DNA from: Isoetes taiwanensis
Taxonomy: Eukaryota; Streptophyta; Lycopodiopsida; Isoetales; Isoetaceae
Direction of reading: 5' to 3'
DNA length: 64,000 bases
NCBI GenBank assembly: GCA_021234155.1
Contig: JAJEKV010000032.1
Coordinates: 7,474,736 to 7,538,735, forward strand
The position numbers were made by a program, and so were the translations under genes. Shown here piece after piece: positions 1 through 10,740 of the stretch. Below the pieces are notes generated by a model that saw only the letters and a program-made list of their open reading frames with translations, was not told where the DNA came from and did no database searches. Numbering within the stretch: position 1 is the first letter of the stretch; each line of letters starts with the position of its first letter.

Positions 1-178
1 TGTTATCCTTTCATCATCCCATCAGTTTGGATGATTGGCATACCAGATTCTCTTATTATTTCCTACCTTATACAAATGCAAATGGTGTAATTGTTCATGA
101 TAATATGCGGACAACAAATTAATTTTTGCTTTAGGTGCATGCTGCAGGAGATCAGACTTCTGACTTCTCTTGGTTCAG

Positions 179-1493
179 GTTTTGGGATTCAACCTAATGG
201 AGTCAGGAATGTTTTCAGTCCTGCCCTGGCTAACTATGGCAATATCTGCCAACATAGGAGGCTGGCTTGCTGATACAATGGTCAGTCGAGGAATTTCTGT
301 TACAACTGTGCGCAAGGTGAGTATTATCCAACTTGCATGACCACCAGAGGTTGATAGGCAAAGGTAACCCTTACATATTATAGGTCATATAGAAATAAGA
401 ACTATATCCACAACAAGTACCCACAGAATCACATTCTTTCTCATGCCATATTTAAATTAGCAAAGCAGTCCTTTCTCATCCATTAGGGAGTAAATATTCT
501 TATGATCCACAACACAGTGCGTCAATTATGATAACTAATTGTCCTCTTTAATACAGATTATGCAAACTGTAGGCTTTCTTGGGCCAGCCTTTTTCCTAAC
601 ACAGCTCAGTGGTATCACCTCACCTACGCTTGCAGTACTTTGCATGATGGGATCACAAGTATGTAACTTCTACAGTCAAGCATTTTGTAAGTACATCTCA
701 CTCACGCATTGCTTCCATTCATTACAGGGATCAGACGCCTTTTCACAATCAGGACTATACTCTAACCATCAGGACATCGGGCCTCGTTATGCGGTATGTT
801 CCCTTGTATAGACAAATAATAATATCATTTTAGTATCCAGCTCCTTTGTTCTTGCAACTTCATCGATTTATCTGCTGCAGGGCGTTCTTCTTGGCATGTC
901 AAATACAGCAGGTGTGCTTGCTGGTGTTTTTGGGACTGCTGCAACAGGGTATATTCTGCAGCATGGTCAGTTTCTTCTCCATGCCTGAAATCAGTATTTC
1001 TTGTTTAACGGATACACTCTCACACTACACCTTACGTGCATTTAATCACTATAAATGTTTAGTCACCAAAATGGACCTGCATTTCCCTTGTAGAATTGCA
1101 GAACAGTGCACATTGCATAGGATAATGCCATGGTAACCAAATTGGACCTATAGGTGTTTTATTATGCCAATAATCTTACCTGCTGCAGCCTCACGACGTA
1201 ATCAATGAAGAACATAGTGCTGCATAGATCATTTGTGAAACAATGGCAATTACAGCAGATAGACCCTTTCCTGCATGCATTCCTTCTCCTGCATTTAAGT
1301 TTGAATCTCCATTTCATTACAATAACACCTCTTTAGGATTAAATGGTGCACTGTGGAAAATCTGAAGATTGCCCTAACTTGATCCATCTTTTCAGGAACA
1401 TGGGATGATGTGTTCAAGGTTGCAGTTGTCCTCTACTTAATAGGAACCTTAATCTGGAACATTTTCTCATCTGGGGAACGCATATTTGACTAA
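179..1493 (+). CDS. PHT4;1: PHT4;1/ANTR1-like anion (phosphate) transporter, last five exons
   Basis: Five exons, 179-316, 557-658, 728-793, 881-965 and 1396-1493, join in frame with GT-AG introns and end in TAA. The peptide matches the C-terminal third of plant PHT4;1/ANTR1, an MFS Na+-dependent phosphate transporter of the thylakoid membrane. Conserved strings include VLPWLTMAISAN, GFLGPAFFLTQL, DAFSQSGLYSNHQDI, GVLLGMSNTAGVLAG and WDDVFKV, covering the last transmembrane helices of the 12-helix fold. Exon phases are 0,0,0 and 1, with the last junction splitting a Gly codon. The 5' exons lie outside the window. No stop or frameshift is seen, so the gene looks intact. Family membership is clear; the exact paralogue (PHT4;1 rather than another PHT4) is inferred from memory of the Arabidopsis protein. 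Confidence 0.9.
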
Positions 1494-1970
1494 AACCTTC
1501 TGGCAAACTTGCTGCTCACTCAACATATTCTTCTACGGGGGAGTGAGAAACAAGACCCATACTAGGTGAGAGTATCTGCAAGCCACATCTTGCCCAAAAA
1601 GCCCATCCACAAATTGCTTATGTGCAAGAATTGATGGACAGTCCAGCAATCTCCATTTTGTTTCCAGATTGGAAAACATGCATTTTGAGCCATCAGCGGA
1701 TATTGAAAGCCCGACATCAAGCTGAAATTGAAGGCAAGGACGAGCGAACTAACGAAGATGAAGAGAAAACAAGAGGCGAACTCTTGGACAGAGACATTCC
1801 GAGAGCTGTTGCTAATAATATATTTGGGTGTTATTTCCATTTTCAATGCATGAGTCCTTGGTCCTAGTGATGTCCAATAGGTCTAACAATAGTAAAGTTA
1901 ATAAGGGCAGCTATGACAGGAGAACTTCTACCAGCCAAAAACTACCATTTTAGTTAAGTTATGACCGCAC
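1494..1970 (+). other. 3' UTR / downstream of PHT4-like gene
   Basis: The sequence between the PHT4 stop codon and the LINE target duplication shows no conserved coding signal. The first 300-400 bases are presumably the 3' UTR. No clear AATAAA signal decides the transcript end. Confidence 0.4.
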
Positions 1971-1988
1971 TCACTTTTCGATTGTTCT
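1971..1988. repeat. LINE target site duplication, copy 1
   Basis: TCACTTTTCGATTGTTCT occurs here and again at 8462-8479. This copy is followed directly by a run of T, which is the poly-A tail of a LINE lying on the minus strand. The pair defines the ends of the inserted element. Confidence 0.9.
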
Positions 1989-2067
1989 TTTTTTAATTGA
2001 AGGCTTAAGTATATATTAAGAGCGTATGGTAGAGTACATAGTTCAAAAAAAGCTGTATGAAGCTTTT

Positions 2068-2655
2068 TTAAAGAAAGACCTTTAGGAAAGGGTAGGTCGT
2101 AAACCCTGATAAAGTTAGAAGAATGTATCTCCTCCATTCCACTGGGTTCTCAGGGAAGAAGATCTCATCTATTTGCATATTAGCCAATCCAGGAATGTTC
2201 AGTTCAGTTTCTGCCAGCTCCAAAGTCCATTCTGCCCATAGGCAGTTTTTAAAGAGGTGTGCTTCATCTTCCTGATCTTGCATGCATCTAACACATATAT
2301 TAGAATCAGACATATTTAGCCTCCACCTTTTTCTGTTAGTGGCCAAAGCTTTGTGCCAAAGCTGCCATATAAAGGCCTTGATCTTTGGATGAATTGGACT
2401 TTTCCACATGAATCTCAGGTTCCTTGAGGCTCTGTCTGGATCAATATTCCATTTTCTGTGGATAGAGCTTTCTTGGCCCCTATTGAGGTACCTGTAAGCC
2501 AGGTTTACTCTATATCCACAGAATCCATTGATGTGCCAAAGAACATCTGTATCATGCCAAACTCCAGCTGCCAACCTTTGAGTGATACTGTTGAAAAGCT
2601 GCCTGGAGTCATCTCCTAAATTTGCTATGTTGGATTCCTGATAAACAAAAATCAT
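2068..2655 (-). pseudogene. LINE ORF2 C-terminal part, zf-RVT domain
   Basis: This frame contains the reverse-transcriptase zinc-binding region of plant LINEs: WKSPIHPKIKAFIWQLWHK followed by Cys-x2-Cys (CVRCMQ), then HLFKNC. It continues the RT but lies in a different frame, so at least one indel near 2610-2655 separates them. It would act in RNA/DNA binding during target-primed reverse transcription. Confidence 0.85.
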
Positions 2656-4696
2656 CAGTAATATCCCTGATATAAATTATTCCATTGTTGGTCCATTGCT
2701 CGGCTAAAATAGGGAAATTAGTAGCCAGACAAATATTAGGGTCATCCAAAATGAGAGAGGGACTCCAGAAAATTGGTTGATCTTGAGAAAGACCTTCTTT
2801 CCATGTATACATACCCTTTACCTTTTGCCATGCCCTAATCCACTTTTTGATAATCAAAGGCACTGTAGTGGGAATGGTAAAGTCAAAGTAAATGCTATGG
2901 GGCAGCTGCATTTTGAGATTCCTCCAACCAAAGGGGTGGCACTTACTGACATAATGGGAGATAAGAATGGTCACAGGGTGATTGATTTGGTTATTACAGG
3001 CTCTGTAAAAGTACTTAGCAGCCAGAGCAGTAGCCTGTTTCTCAATATTAATTACTCCCAGACCTCCCAACTTTTTGTGCTTGCAACATTCTTCCATAGA
3101 GATAGGAATCCAGCACCTCCTGCTAGACCCTCCTGCAATGAATCTACCAATAATCCCTTGCATTTTAGTCAGAACCTTCTTAGGGGCCATCATAATAGAA
3201 GATTGGTAAACCTGAGAGGAGAAGATGACCGAATTTGCCAAAATGGCTCTCCCATTTTTAGAAAGAAATTTAGAATTAAGGGAGTCTACCTTTCTGTAGA
3301 ATTTATCAAGTAAGTCATCCCAAAGCTCACAAGCATTAGTTCTAATAGCATAAGGGATGCCTAGAATTTTAGTTTTAGTAGTGGGAGAGAGGTACATACA
3401 ACCCAAATTTGTAGCTGCTTGCTCACCCTCATTTTGATGCCTTGAAATGAGTTTGGTTTTGGCAGGGTTGATTTTGCATCCCGAGCACTTGCCAAAATCT
3501 TCTAAAATGGCTTGGGTGTGCTGAATGGAGTGGGCTTCCAAATGGAGAAAAAGAAAAGTGTCATCTGCAAAGTGAACATTTAAGATTTCTCCAGCCTCCT
3601 GGGAGGGAAGGCTAAGACCTTTAATTAGATGTAAATCCTTAGCTCTCTTGAAATGGCTGTTCAGGCCTTCCATTACAATTAAGAAGAGGAAGTGTGCAAG
3701 GGGGCAACCTTGCTTAACCCCCCTTTTAATGTCAAAGAAGGGGCTACATTCCCCATTAATGAGAACAGCAGATCTAGAGTTGCTAAGAATGGCTTGGAAA
3801 ACTGAAATTACATTGTCAGAGAAACCAAGTTTTTTGCAACACCAGCAAAGGAAAGCCCAATTTACTGTGTCAAAGGCCTTTGTGATATCCAATTTGAGGA
3901 GACCAATTGACTGGTTAGAATCTTTGGCCCAAGAGATACCTAAAGAAGCCGCAGCAACATTATCTAGAATATATCTGCCCCTTAAATAGGCACTTTGAGT
4001 GTTGCTGATGACTTCTTCAAGGATGGGCTTGAGTCGAGCAGCAATGGTACCTGTAATTAACTTGTAAACCACATTGGTTAGGGAAATAGGTCTATAATCA
4101 GAAAATGTAGCTGGGAGCTCAATCTTTGGGATGAGAGCAATCAGACTTGTATTGATCCTGCAGTCCAGCTTCTTAGTCATCAAAAATTCATTAGCAAGGG
4201 ATACAATATCCATACCCAGGATATCCCATGATTTCTTGAAGAATTCAGCTGGAAGACCATCAGGGCCTGGAGTTTTACCATTTTCCATTCCCTGAAGAAC
4301 CTTCAGCATTTCCTCATAACTAAAAGGCCTAGAAAGTCTGTCATTCATCAGATCAGTAACTTTTTCCTGGATACACACAAAATTCTCGATATCTTCCCTT
4401 CTAATATTTTCCTCAGTCCCCATAATCCTGGAGAAATGAGTTTTGGCAGCACACTTGAGCTGCATATCATTGTCAATGCTATTGCCTTCCCAAAGAATAC
4501 TGTAAATGTGATTTCTCTTAATCCTGCCCTTAGCTTTGATGAAGAAATATTTCGAATTGCTTCTCTCATCTTCTTTAAGCTCCTTAACCTTTGCTTTAAT
4601 TTTCCAGCCTCTGGCGATTCTGATCTCTTCTCTTTCTATTTGAATTTTGATTTCATCTCTGTGCTGATCCTGGGCTAAATCCAACTGGGATCTCAA
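2609..4696 (-). pseudogene. LINE ORF2 reverse transcriptase
   Basis: A 695-codon open stretch holds the non-LTR reverse transcriptase. RT blocks are visible in order: GKTPGPDGLPAEFFK, DYRPISLTNVVYK, LDITKAFDTVNW, RGVKQGCPLAHFLF, and the catalytic box as FADD in VHFADDTFLF (YADD is the usual form; FADD is common in plant L1s). It is in a different frame from the endonuclease upstream and from the zf-RVT downstream. The long open frame shows the decay is limited. Confidence 0.92.
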
Positions 4697-4721
4697 ATCC
4701 TGTAGGTGAGCAGTGTTGCTT

Positions 4722-5633
4722 CTATGGACTTCCTTTCCCCAAATTCTTGATTCTTTTGGAAATCCTCACCCACCAATCCATCCAGCCTGTATTACCATTA
4801 GGTTTTCTCTCTTGAGAAACAATATGTTGCAGATTAGGCAGAAATTCATCAAGCTCAAGAAGATTAGTATTGAGTTTAAAAAAAGAATTTCTCTTCCTTT
4901 GAGCAGTGTTACCACAGATATTAATGAGCTGAGGAAAATGATCAGAAATAGTATAGTTGGTTAAATTAGTGACCCTAGTGCTATTGTTCCAGAGGGTCTC
5001 ACTGAGATAAAATCTGTCATGAAGGCAGCAGACAGGCTGATCCCTGTGGTCACTCCAACTATAAGAGTGGGGGGTAACCCTGGCCAGAGAGAGATGATGA
5101 GAGTAAAGGAGAGAATTCCATCTTGCAAATTCATTGTCAGTCAGGGGCCTAAAATTGGCACTCCTCATATAGCTATGGGTAACCATATTGAAATCTCCTG
5201 CTAAAATACACTCATCATAAGGAATTCTCTCTCGACTCCTATTAATGACCTCCCAAAGGCTGACTCTTTCCGGGGGCTGATAATAAGCATAAACATTAAT
5301 AAAAGCAATCCTCTTATCACCAACCATCCCATGAATAATTTGCCATCTCTTGCTGTTATCATTAACCATCTGAATGTCAGCAAAGTTAAGCCTGTTACTC
5401 CAAGCTATAGTAATTCCTGCAGAAGTGTTGTTAGCTTTGAGAGACCAATGCAGAAAGTCAACAGGAAGAACATCTTTAATAATGGAATTAATGTTGTCAT
5501 CATAAATCTTGTGCTCTTGAAAGAAAATGAAATCCAGATTCATGGAACAGAGGCAAACCTTCAATCTACCTCTTTTGATATTCGAATTGATGCCTTGGAT
5601 ATTCCAAGTTATACCTTTAAGACTTATATCCAT
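4722..5633 (-). pseudogene. LINE ORF2 APE-type endonuclease
   Basis: About 300 codons with exonuclease-endonuclease-phosphatase signatures: TWNIQGIN near the N-terminus, FFQEHK (catalytic Glu), AGDFNMV, and SDHFPQ near the C-terminus (catalytic Asp-His). This domain nicks target DNA for target-primed reverse transcription. Its start ATG overlaps the end of the ORF1 3' frame. The frame closes just before the RT, and an indel near 4700-4720 explains the break. Confidence 0.9.
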
Positions 5634-7664
5634 TGGAGGGGGGGAGGATCTTTCTTGGTGATCTTCTTGGGGGTCCCAAAGAATATTCTTTGAAATTTTT
5701 CTTACCTCTCTTCCTTCTGTTGTTGATTGTAGACCAGGTCAGATCTTCCAGAGTGGAAGTCTTGCTATTGACTCGAAAGTCAAAGTCATCTTCTGAGTCT
5801 TCCTTCCTGGTTTCCTCATATTTGCCAAATTTGTCAAAGTCTAAGGTTGAGATACCAAGATCCATACTTGAGATAGTCATATTAATGGGATCAACTCTAA
5901 TCACCACTTTTGAGGGGAATTGGAATATAATACCTTTATCTGGAAGATACTTACCTTGAGAATCACTGATATTATACTCAGCCTTGTCTTCCCTGATATC
6001 CCTTGTGCTGGTGTTACAGACAGCTTTGCTAATACAATTGTCTTCCATATTCTTAGCCTTGGGCATCCAAACTTGCTTGACCTGATGAGTTTCCTTCTGT
6101 TTATGATGTGTTTCCTCCTGCTTCTGGATCTTAACATCTTTATGATGCTCTCTAGGGTGAGAACTTTTAGCCAGAGGCATTTTGGAGTAGGAGACTTTGA
6201 GGTCAAAAAACCCCCTTTTAGGAATTTTGCAGGGGATACAGTCTTCCCAATTAGAATAAATTTTCTTTTGAATACAAAAGGGGGAAACGGGTTTGGGGAT
6301 CAAGACATGGATGATTTCCCTAGGCGGGCTATAGCACTAAGGTGAGAGACGGTCCAGTGACCCATAGGGAGATTCGCACAAGAAATCCGGTGGTGGTAGC
6401 TATCGTGGGAGCGTCTCCGGAATGTAGAGAGGGTCCCACTTCATTATATAAACCGGGAAACCCGAGATGATGGGGTGATTTTCCCCGGTAAGAATCATGG
6501 GGACATTCTTCTCTTCTCTACAAATGATCTGATAGGTCTTGCTGTCCAGTTTAAGGATAGATAAGATAGGAACCAACAGAGTCTTGGTAATCCAATATTT
6601 AACAGGGCTAGTGGAAGGACAGCTATGAGGGAAGTGGACAAGAATTCCATGATTAGTATATCTGGTGTTGGCTGTATTATCCAAAATATTACCCAGGTCC
6701 AGAATATCCTCTTCTTTTTTAAAATCTTCTTTTTCAACAAAGTCATTGGCATCATTAACAGAATTTAAAGAATTGAGTAAAGCATTCTTGTAAGAGATAC
6801 CATTGATTTTGTCGTATTTTCCCATGATGGGAACTGAAGACTTCAAAGTTTGCTTGGAGTTGGAAACCTTTGTCTTATTTTTGTCCAGGTTCTGCTCCTT
6901 GATGCTAGTACAGTTTTGGCGATCCACGCGGTTTGCATGAGTCCATCCGGATGGAAGTAACCATTACTGTCAGCAATCTCGCATTTGATGGGAACTTTGA
7001 GCGGGAGTTGGTAAGTTTTATAGTCCATTTCAACTTCCTTCAGAAGAGTATCAGTGGCAAAAGAGGGAAGCCTTTTCTTGAATCCTTTTCGGAAATCTTC
7101 AATTACATGGTCATCTGCTTCCTCCCAAATTTTCACCAGTCGAAATGAGGCTTTGGATTTCCACCCAAGATCCTCGAGTTCTTCAACAAGTCCTTTTGCT
7201 GCCCGTAGCATCTCTGTCATGGATCTCCTGAAGATCTGGTTCTTCAGGCTGCAGCAATCTTCTTTTGAATGCCCTGTTTTGACTCTTATGAGTTGATATA
7301 AAAGGTTGTCCATCTCCTGTATCTTCTGAAGCATCTGTCAGGCCAAGTCCCGATCATTGGCTTTGCCTTCCTTATACTGGTTTTCCAATCTCTGCATTTC
7401 AAGTTTGCATACCAAGATTTGTCCTTCCTTCTGAACTCCCATACAATCTGCCGCTGATTCTTGCTGTTCCCTGATAATATCAAAAGCAGCTTTGAGCTCT
7501 TTCATTTTTACCCACGATTGATCTTTTTTGTCCTCTAGGACAAAGATTTGGTCCCAACTTTGAATGATCAAAATTGGGTCCGTGTCTTTGTATTCATATG
7601 GGATCCTTGTTGATGAGGAGGACCCTCCCATAACCGGTTTGCTCGTCGATGCCTTAGTTCTCAT
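5617..7664 (-). pseudogene. LINE ORF1 (DUF4283-type nucleic-acid-binding protein), broken
   Basis: Pieces in transcript order run 7664-7338, 7334-6843, 6927-6400 and 6303-5617. The first two are one frame interrupted by a single TGA at 7338-7340. The third is in another frame and carries a DUF4283-like segment (VKYWITKTLL, then IISGFPVYIMKW) typical of plant LINE ORF1. A further shift near 6400 is suggested because LPMGHWT and LSAIARLGKS, which normally follow DUF4283, appear in a different frame. The last piece is Lys/Glu-rich and ends over the ORF2 start. No zinc knuckle is evident. Confidence 0.75.
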
Positions 7665-8002
7665 GGTAACACAGAGATTCTAGGGGAGAACGGAACAGAG
7701 AAAGAAGAAAATATGAGCAAAGGGAAGCAAAAGAGGGGGGAAAGAAAAGGAAAAGAGTGAAAGATCCGAAGATGGGGTAAAGGACAGAGAAAAGGGAGAA
7801 AGAATGATTGGAAACAGAAGGGGGAAATCTGCCTAGATAATGATAAAGGACTGCTCGTACCCTGGACGACCCGCGAGGATCTAGTCAGGGGGAGAGGGTC
7901 CCATGAAGCATCAATTCCAAGAAATAGGAAAAAACTAGAGGAAAAAGAAAAAAGAAAAGAATGGGGAAAACCAAGAGCACAGGAAATCAAGAACAAAGAG
8001 GA

Positions 8003-8401
8003 CTAATTCGCCACCCCGAACCTCCATACCACAATTCCAAGGCCATCGAAAACTTCTGCAGGCTGGAGATCAAAAAAATCTGCCCAGTGATAGAGAGGAT
8101 CAATTCCGAAATCTGTGGGAACCCCTAAAAGAAAGAGATTCCTTTCAAAGTTGTTTCCCAAGGCTAAGTAAGGCTGTGAATTATGAGCAGAAACCCTGAG
8201 GGAACCAACTCTATCGAAACAAAGGATGCAGAGAAAAAACTTGTTGAAGAAATCGAAATCTGCTCTACAAAAACCTATTCTAGACTGGTTACTAACAGCT
8301 AAACTGATTAGATCTTCAATGGCTTGAAGGGTGCTCTCATGGCCCTGGGGGGGGGGATGACAAACCCAGCCCTTGTAGAACAGCTTCGAGCAAAGCCTCA
8401 T
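8003..8401 (-). other. Open frame in the LINE 5' region
   Basis: A 132-codon frame sits in the 5' part of the LINE, upstream of ORF1. I recognise no domain. It may be a chance frame in the 5' UTR or a short accessory frame of this LINE family. Confidence 0.25.
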
Positions 8402-8461
8402 CCATCAGGGCTGGGAGATGCACGGATCCCGAGGCGCAGTGAGAGAGCGCTCATTCTCCCG

Positions 8462-8479
8462 TCACTTTTCGATTGTTCT
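8462..8479. repeat. LINE target site duplication, copy 2
   Basis: An 18-bp perfect match to 1971-1988. Its last five bases also belong to the 8-bp target duplication of the neighbouring hAT element. Confidence 0.9.
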
Positions 8480-8482
8480 AAT

Positions 8483-8916
8483 CAGTGTGGGAAATTCAAC
8501 TTATTTATTGTATTTCTTATGACACGCTTTTTAAAATTGAATGTGTCAATTGACACACTTCCAAATCTTTTGTGTCTCATTTGACGCGTTGTGAACACCA
8601 TTGACACACTTTTTTTTATGTTTATCAAATAAAGAAAATAATTTGAAATTCTACAACGAAAAGATTATAATATGAATTTTGCTATGAAAGATAAGTTTAT
8701 ATAAATATAAGGAAAATGAAAAATTCTATTGAATATTAATTCTTCTTGCATTATTAAGTATACACATACATTAAGCCTTGTACAGACAACTCTTGTGTAT
8801 TTGGGGCATTTTATCAAACTATAAATTCTCTTTTGACATATTTTCTCTACGGAAAATGTCTCTTTGACACATTTTTTTGCTTTTGACACCCTCTGAGGTG
8901 TCAAATTCCCACACTG
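8483..8916. mobile_element. Non-autonomous hAT element (434 bp) with 8-bp TSD
   Basis: Terminal inverted repeats CAGTGTGGGAA(A)TT begin at 8483 and end at 8916 (complement of AATTCCCACACTG). The element is flanked by perfect 8-bp duplications GTTCTAAT at 8475-8482 and 8917-8924, the hallmark of hAT transposons. The interior is AT-rich, has no coding capacity, and carries several TTGACACA/TGTGTCAA motifs near both ends, as expected for subterminal transposase-binding sites. Confidence 0.92.
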
Positions 8917-8984
8917 GTTCTAATGGTCTAGTTTAAAAAAAAAAAATACAGTTATAAAAAAAAAAACCTTTTTTTTTTTAGATG

Positions 8985-10740
8985 AATGGGACATCCTCTC
9001 TCTTTGCAACTCTCTTTGTAAAATTGCTGACTGGCATCCTCGAGCAGCGGCTGACGATATGGGCAGAGGACGCAGAGGTGCGGGCTCTGACACAGGCAGG
9101 TTTCTGACCCAGGCATTCCACCATTGACCATATCTTCACTCTGCAAACACCAATTGAGGATAACAGGAATCGCCAGCAAAACCTGTACTGTTGTTTCATG
9201 GATTTCACAAAGACTTTTGACACAGTATCTCGGGACAAGTTGTGGGACAGATTGAGGCAACTGGGACCCACAGCAAGTTGTAAAATGCAATATACAGGCT
9301 ATACGAGGCATGCTAAGGCTGTCTAACACCGTCAGGGCAGCTTGTCGTCAGTAGTTTTTGGAGTGCGCCAGGGTTGCCCTCTCTCCCCGACGCTCTTTGG
9401 CCTATACATTGATCAGCTAAAGGATTGGCTTTATGAGCACGGAGGAGGGGGCACTCAACTTATGCATCACATTATTCGGCAACTCATATATGCTGAAGAC
9501 GTTGACATTCTAGCCTATACCCCAGAAGATATGCAACGACACCTGGATGCTCTAGATACTTTCTGCCTGTTCACTGGCATGAGAGTTAACTTGGCCAAAA
9601 CTTGTACTTCTAGTTCCATCATCCCGTCAGCCAAGACTCCCCTCGTTCACTTACTAGGGACAAGATGTAGAGGTAGCTTCGTCCTGTGAGTATTTAGGGA
9701 TCGAGTTTTCTACTACCACGCATTGGGATGCTTCCATCAGGTGAGCCGGTTCTCCTGTATGGGACAGAGGTGTGGGGTCCGGTGACATCCCTCGCCACCT
9801 GGAATGACCTGGAGCAGGTACAGAAGGCCTTCTTAGCACGGGCACTTGGGGTGAAATCCATAGTTCCATCTCAGATCCTGCTCTAGGAGACAGGTTTTCT
9901 ACCTCTTCAAAGGGCTGTACTGGAATGCCATATTATTTACTTTCAGAAGGCAGTTGGTATGGGTGATGCCCGATTCTCCAATCTTGCGTTGGCAGTAGCA
10001 ATGGGTCCACAATGCCTCAAAGCCTGCTGGAAGGACAAGTAAGCTCAGTGGTTCTCACGTTGGAATGTGTAGGCACACAGATGCGGGCAGGTACGGACAA
10101 AGAAGGAGCACAATGCATTGCGACAATACCTAGATGCTAGCTCCCTTGCCAAGCTCTGGGATGCATATGCTCTGCTGCATGTTAAAATGGCACATTACAG
10201 GCAGCAAGTCAACCCCATGCTCACAAGAGACCCACAACACTACTTACGCACTCATTTGCCATGAAGAAGCGCAGACTGATAGCTTCCATTCACATGGATG
10301 CGCACCGCCTCCACATTGAGACAGGGCGATGGACTAGGGTGCCACGTGAGGACATGATTTATCAGTGTTGCCAACAGGGCTTCATTGAGGATGAATGTCA
10401 TGCCCTTCAGCCTTTCCCAGTGTTCGATCATATCCAGGCACGGTATGTTCAGTTAATTGTGCCTCACCAGCCCCTGCATGAGCTGTTGAACACGGCCTCT
10501 GTGGCTTATTGGGATCATACCTCTAGGAGGTTATGAATACACGGACTCAGTTGTGTCCTCCGGTACAACATTGAATTGTCATATGCGATTGTACAGTATA
10601 CTAGCATCCTTATTACTGCTAAGGTTTTTCCCTTGAAAACCCTTTGGAGCAGGGGTTTTTTAATCTTGACAGTAATACGCTTGCTGCTCTCTCTTTGTTT
10701 GGGTCCCATAGGTCAGTTGGTCTCTGTGGATACATATTCT
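8985..10740 (+). pseudogene. Second LINE family, RT and 3' part, heavily decayed
   Basis: Plus-strand RT similarity in several frames: AEDAEVRALTQAGF, then FMDFTKTFDTVSRDKLW, GVRQGCPLSPTLFGLYID, QLIYAEDVDILAYT (YAED where YADD is expected) and DTFCLFTGMRVNLAKT. Downstream are the post-RT strings YGTEVWGP and VQKAFLARALGVK, and at 10261-10536 a conserved C-terminal region (MDAHRLHIETGRWTRVPRED). Many stops and shifts are present. The 3' tail after 10536 matches the tail at 37.9-38.0 kb, so both fragments belong to one family distinct from the 2-8.5 kb LINE. Confidence 0.85.

Larger units (their letters stand above)
1989..8461 (-). mobile_element. L1-like LINE, full-length but decayed (about 6.5 kb)
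   Basis: A minus-strand non-LTR retrotransposon is bounded by an 18-bp perfect target duplication (1971-1988 and 8462-8479). Its 3' end, at the low coordinate, carries a short poly-A seen as poly-T. In transcript order it holds a 5' region with a short open frame, ORF1 with a DUF4283-like RNA-binding region, an APE-type endonuclease, a reverse transcriptase and a zf-RVT region. An in-frame stop in ORF1 and frame changes between endonuclease and RT and between RT and zf-RVT make it inactive. The perfect duplication suggests a moderately recent insertion. Confidence 0.93.
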
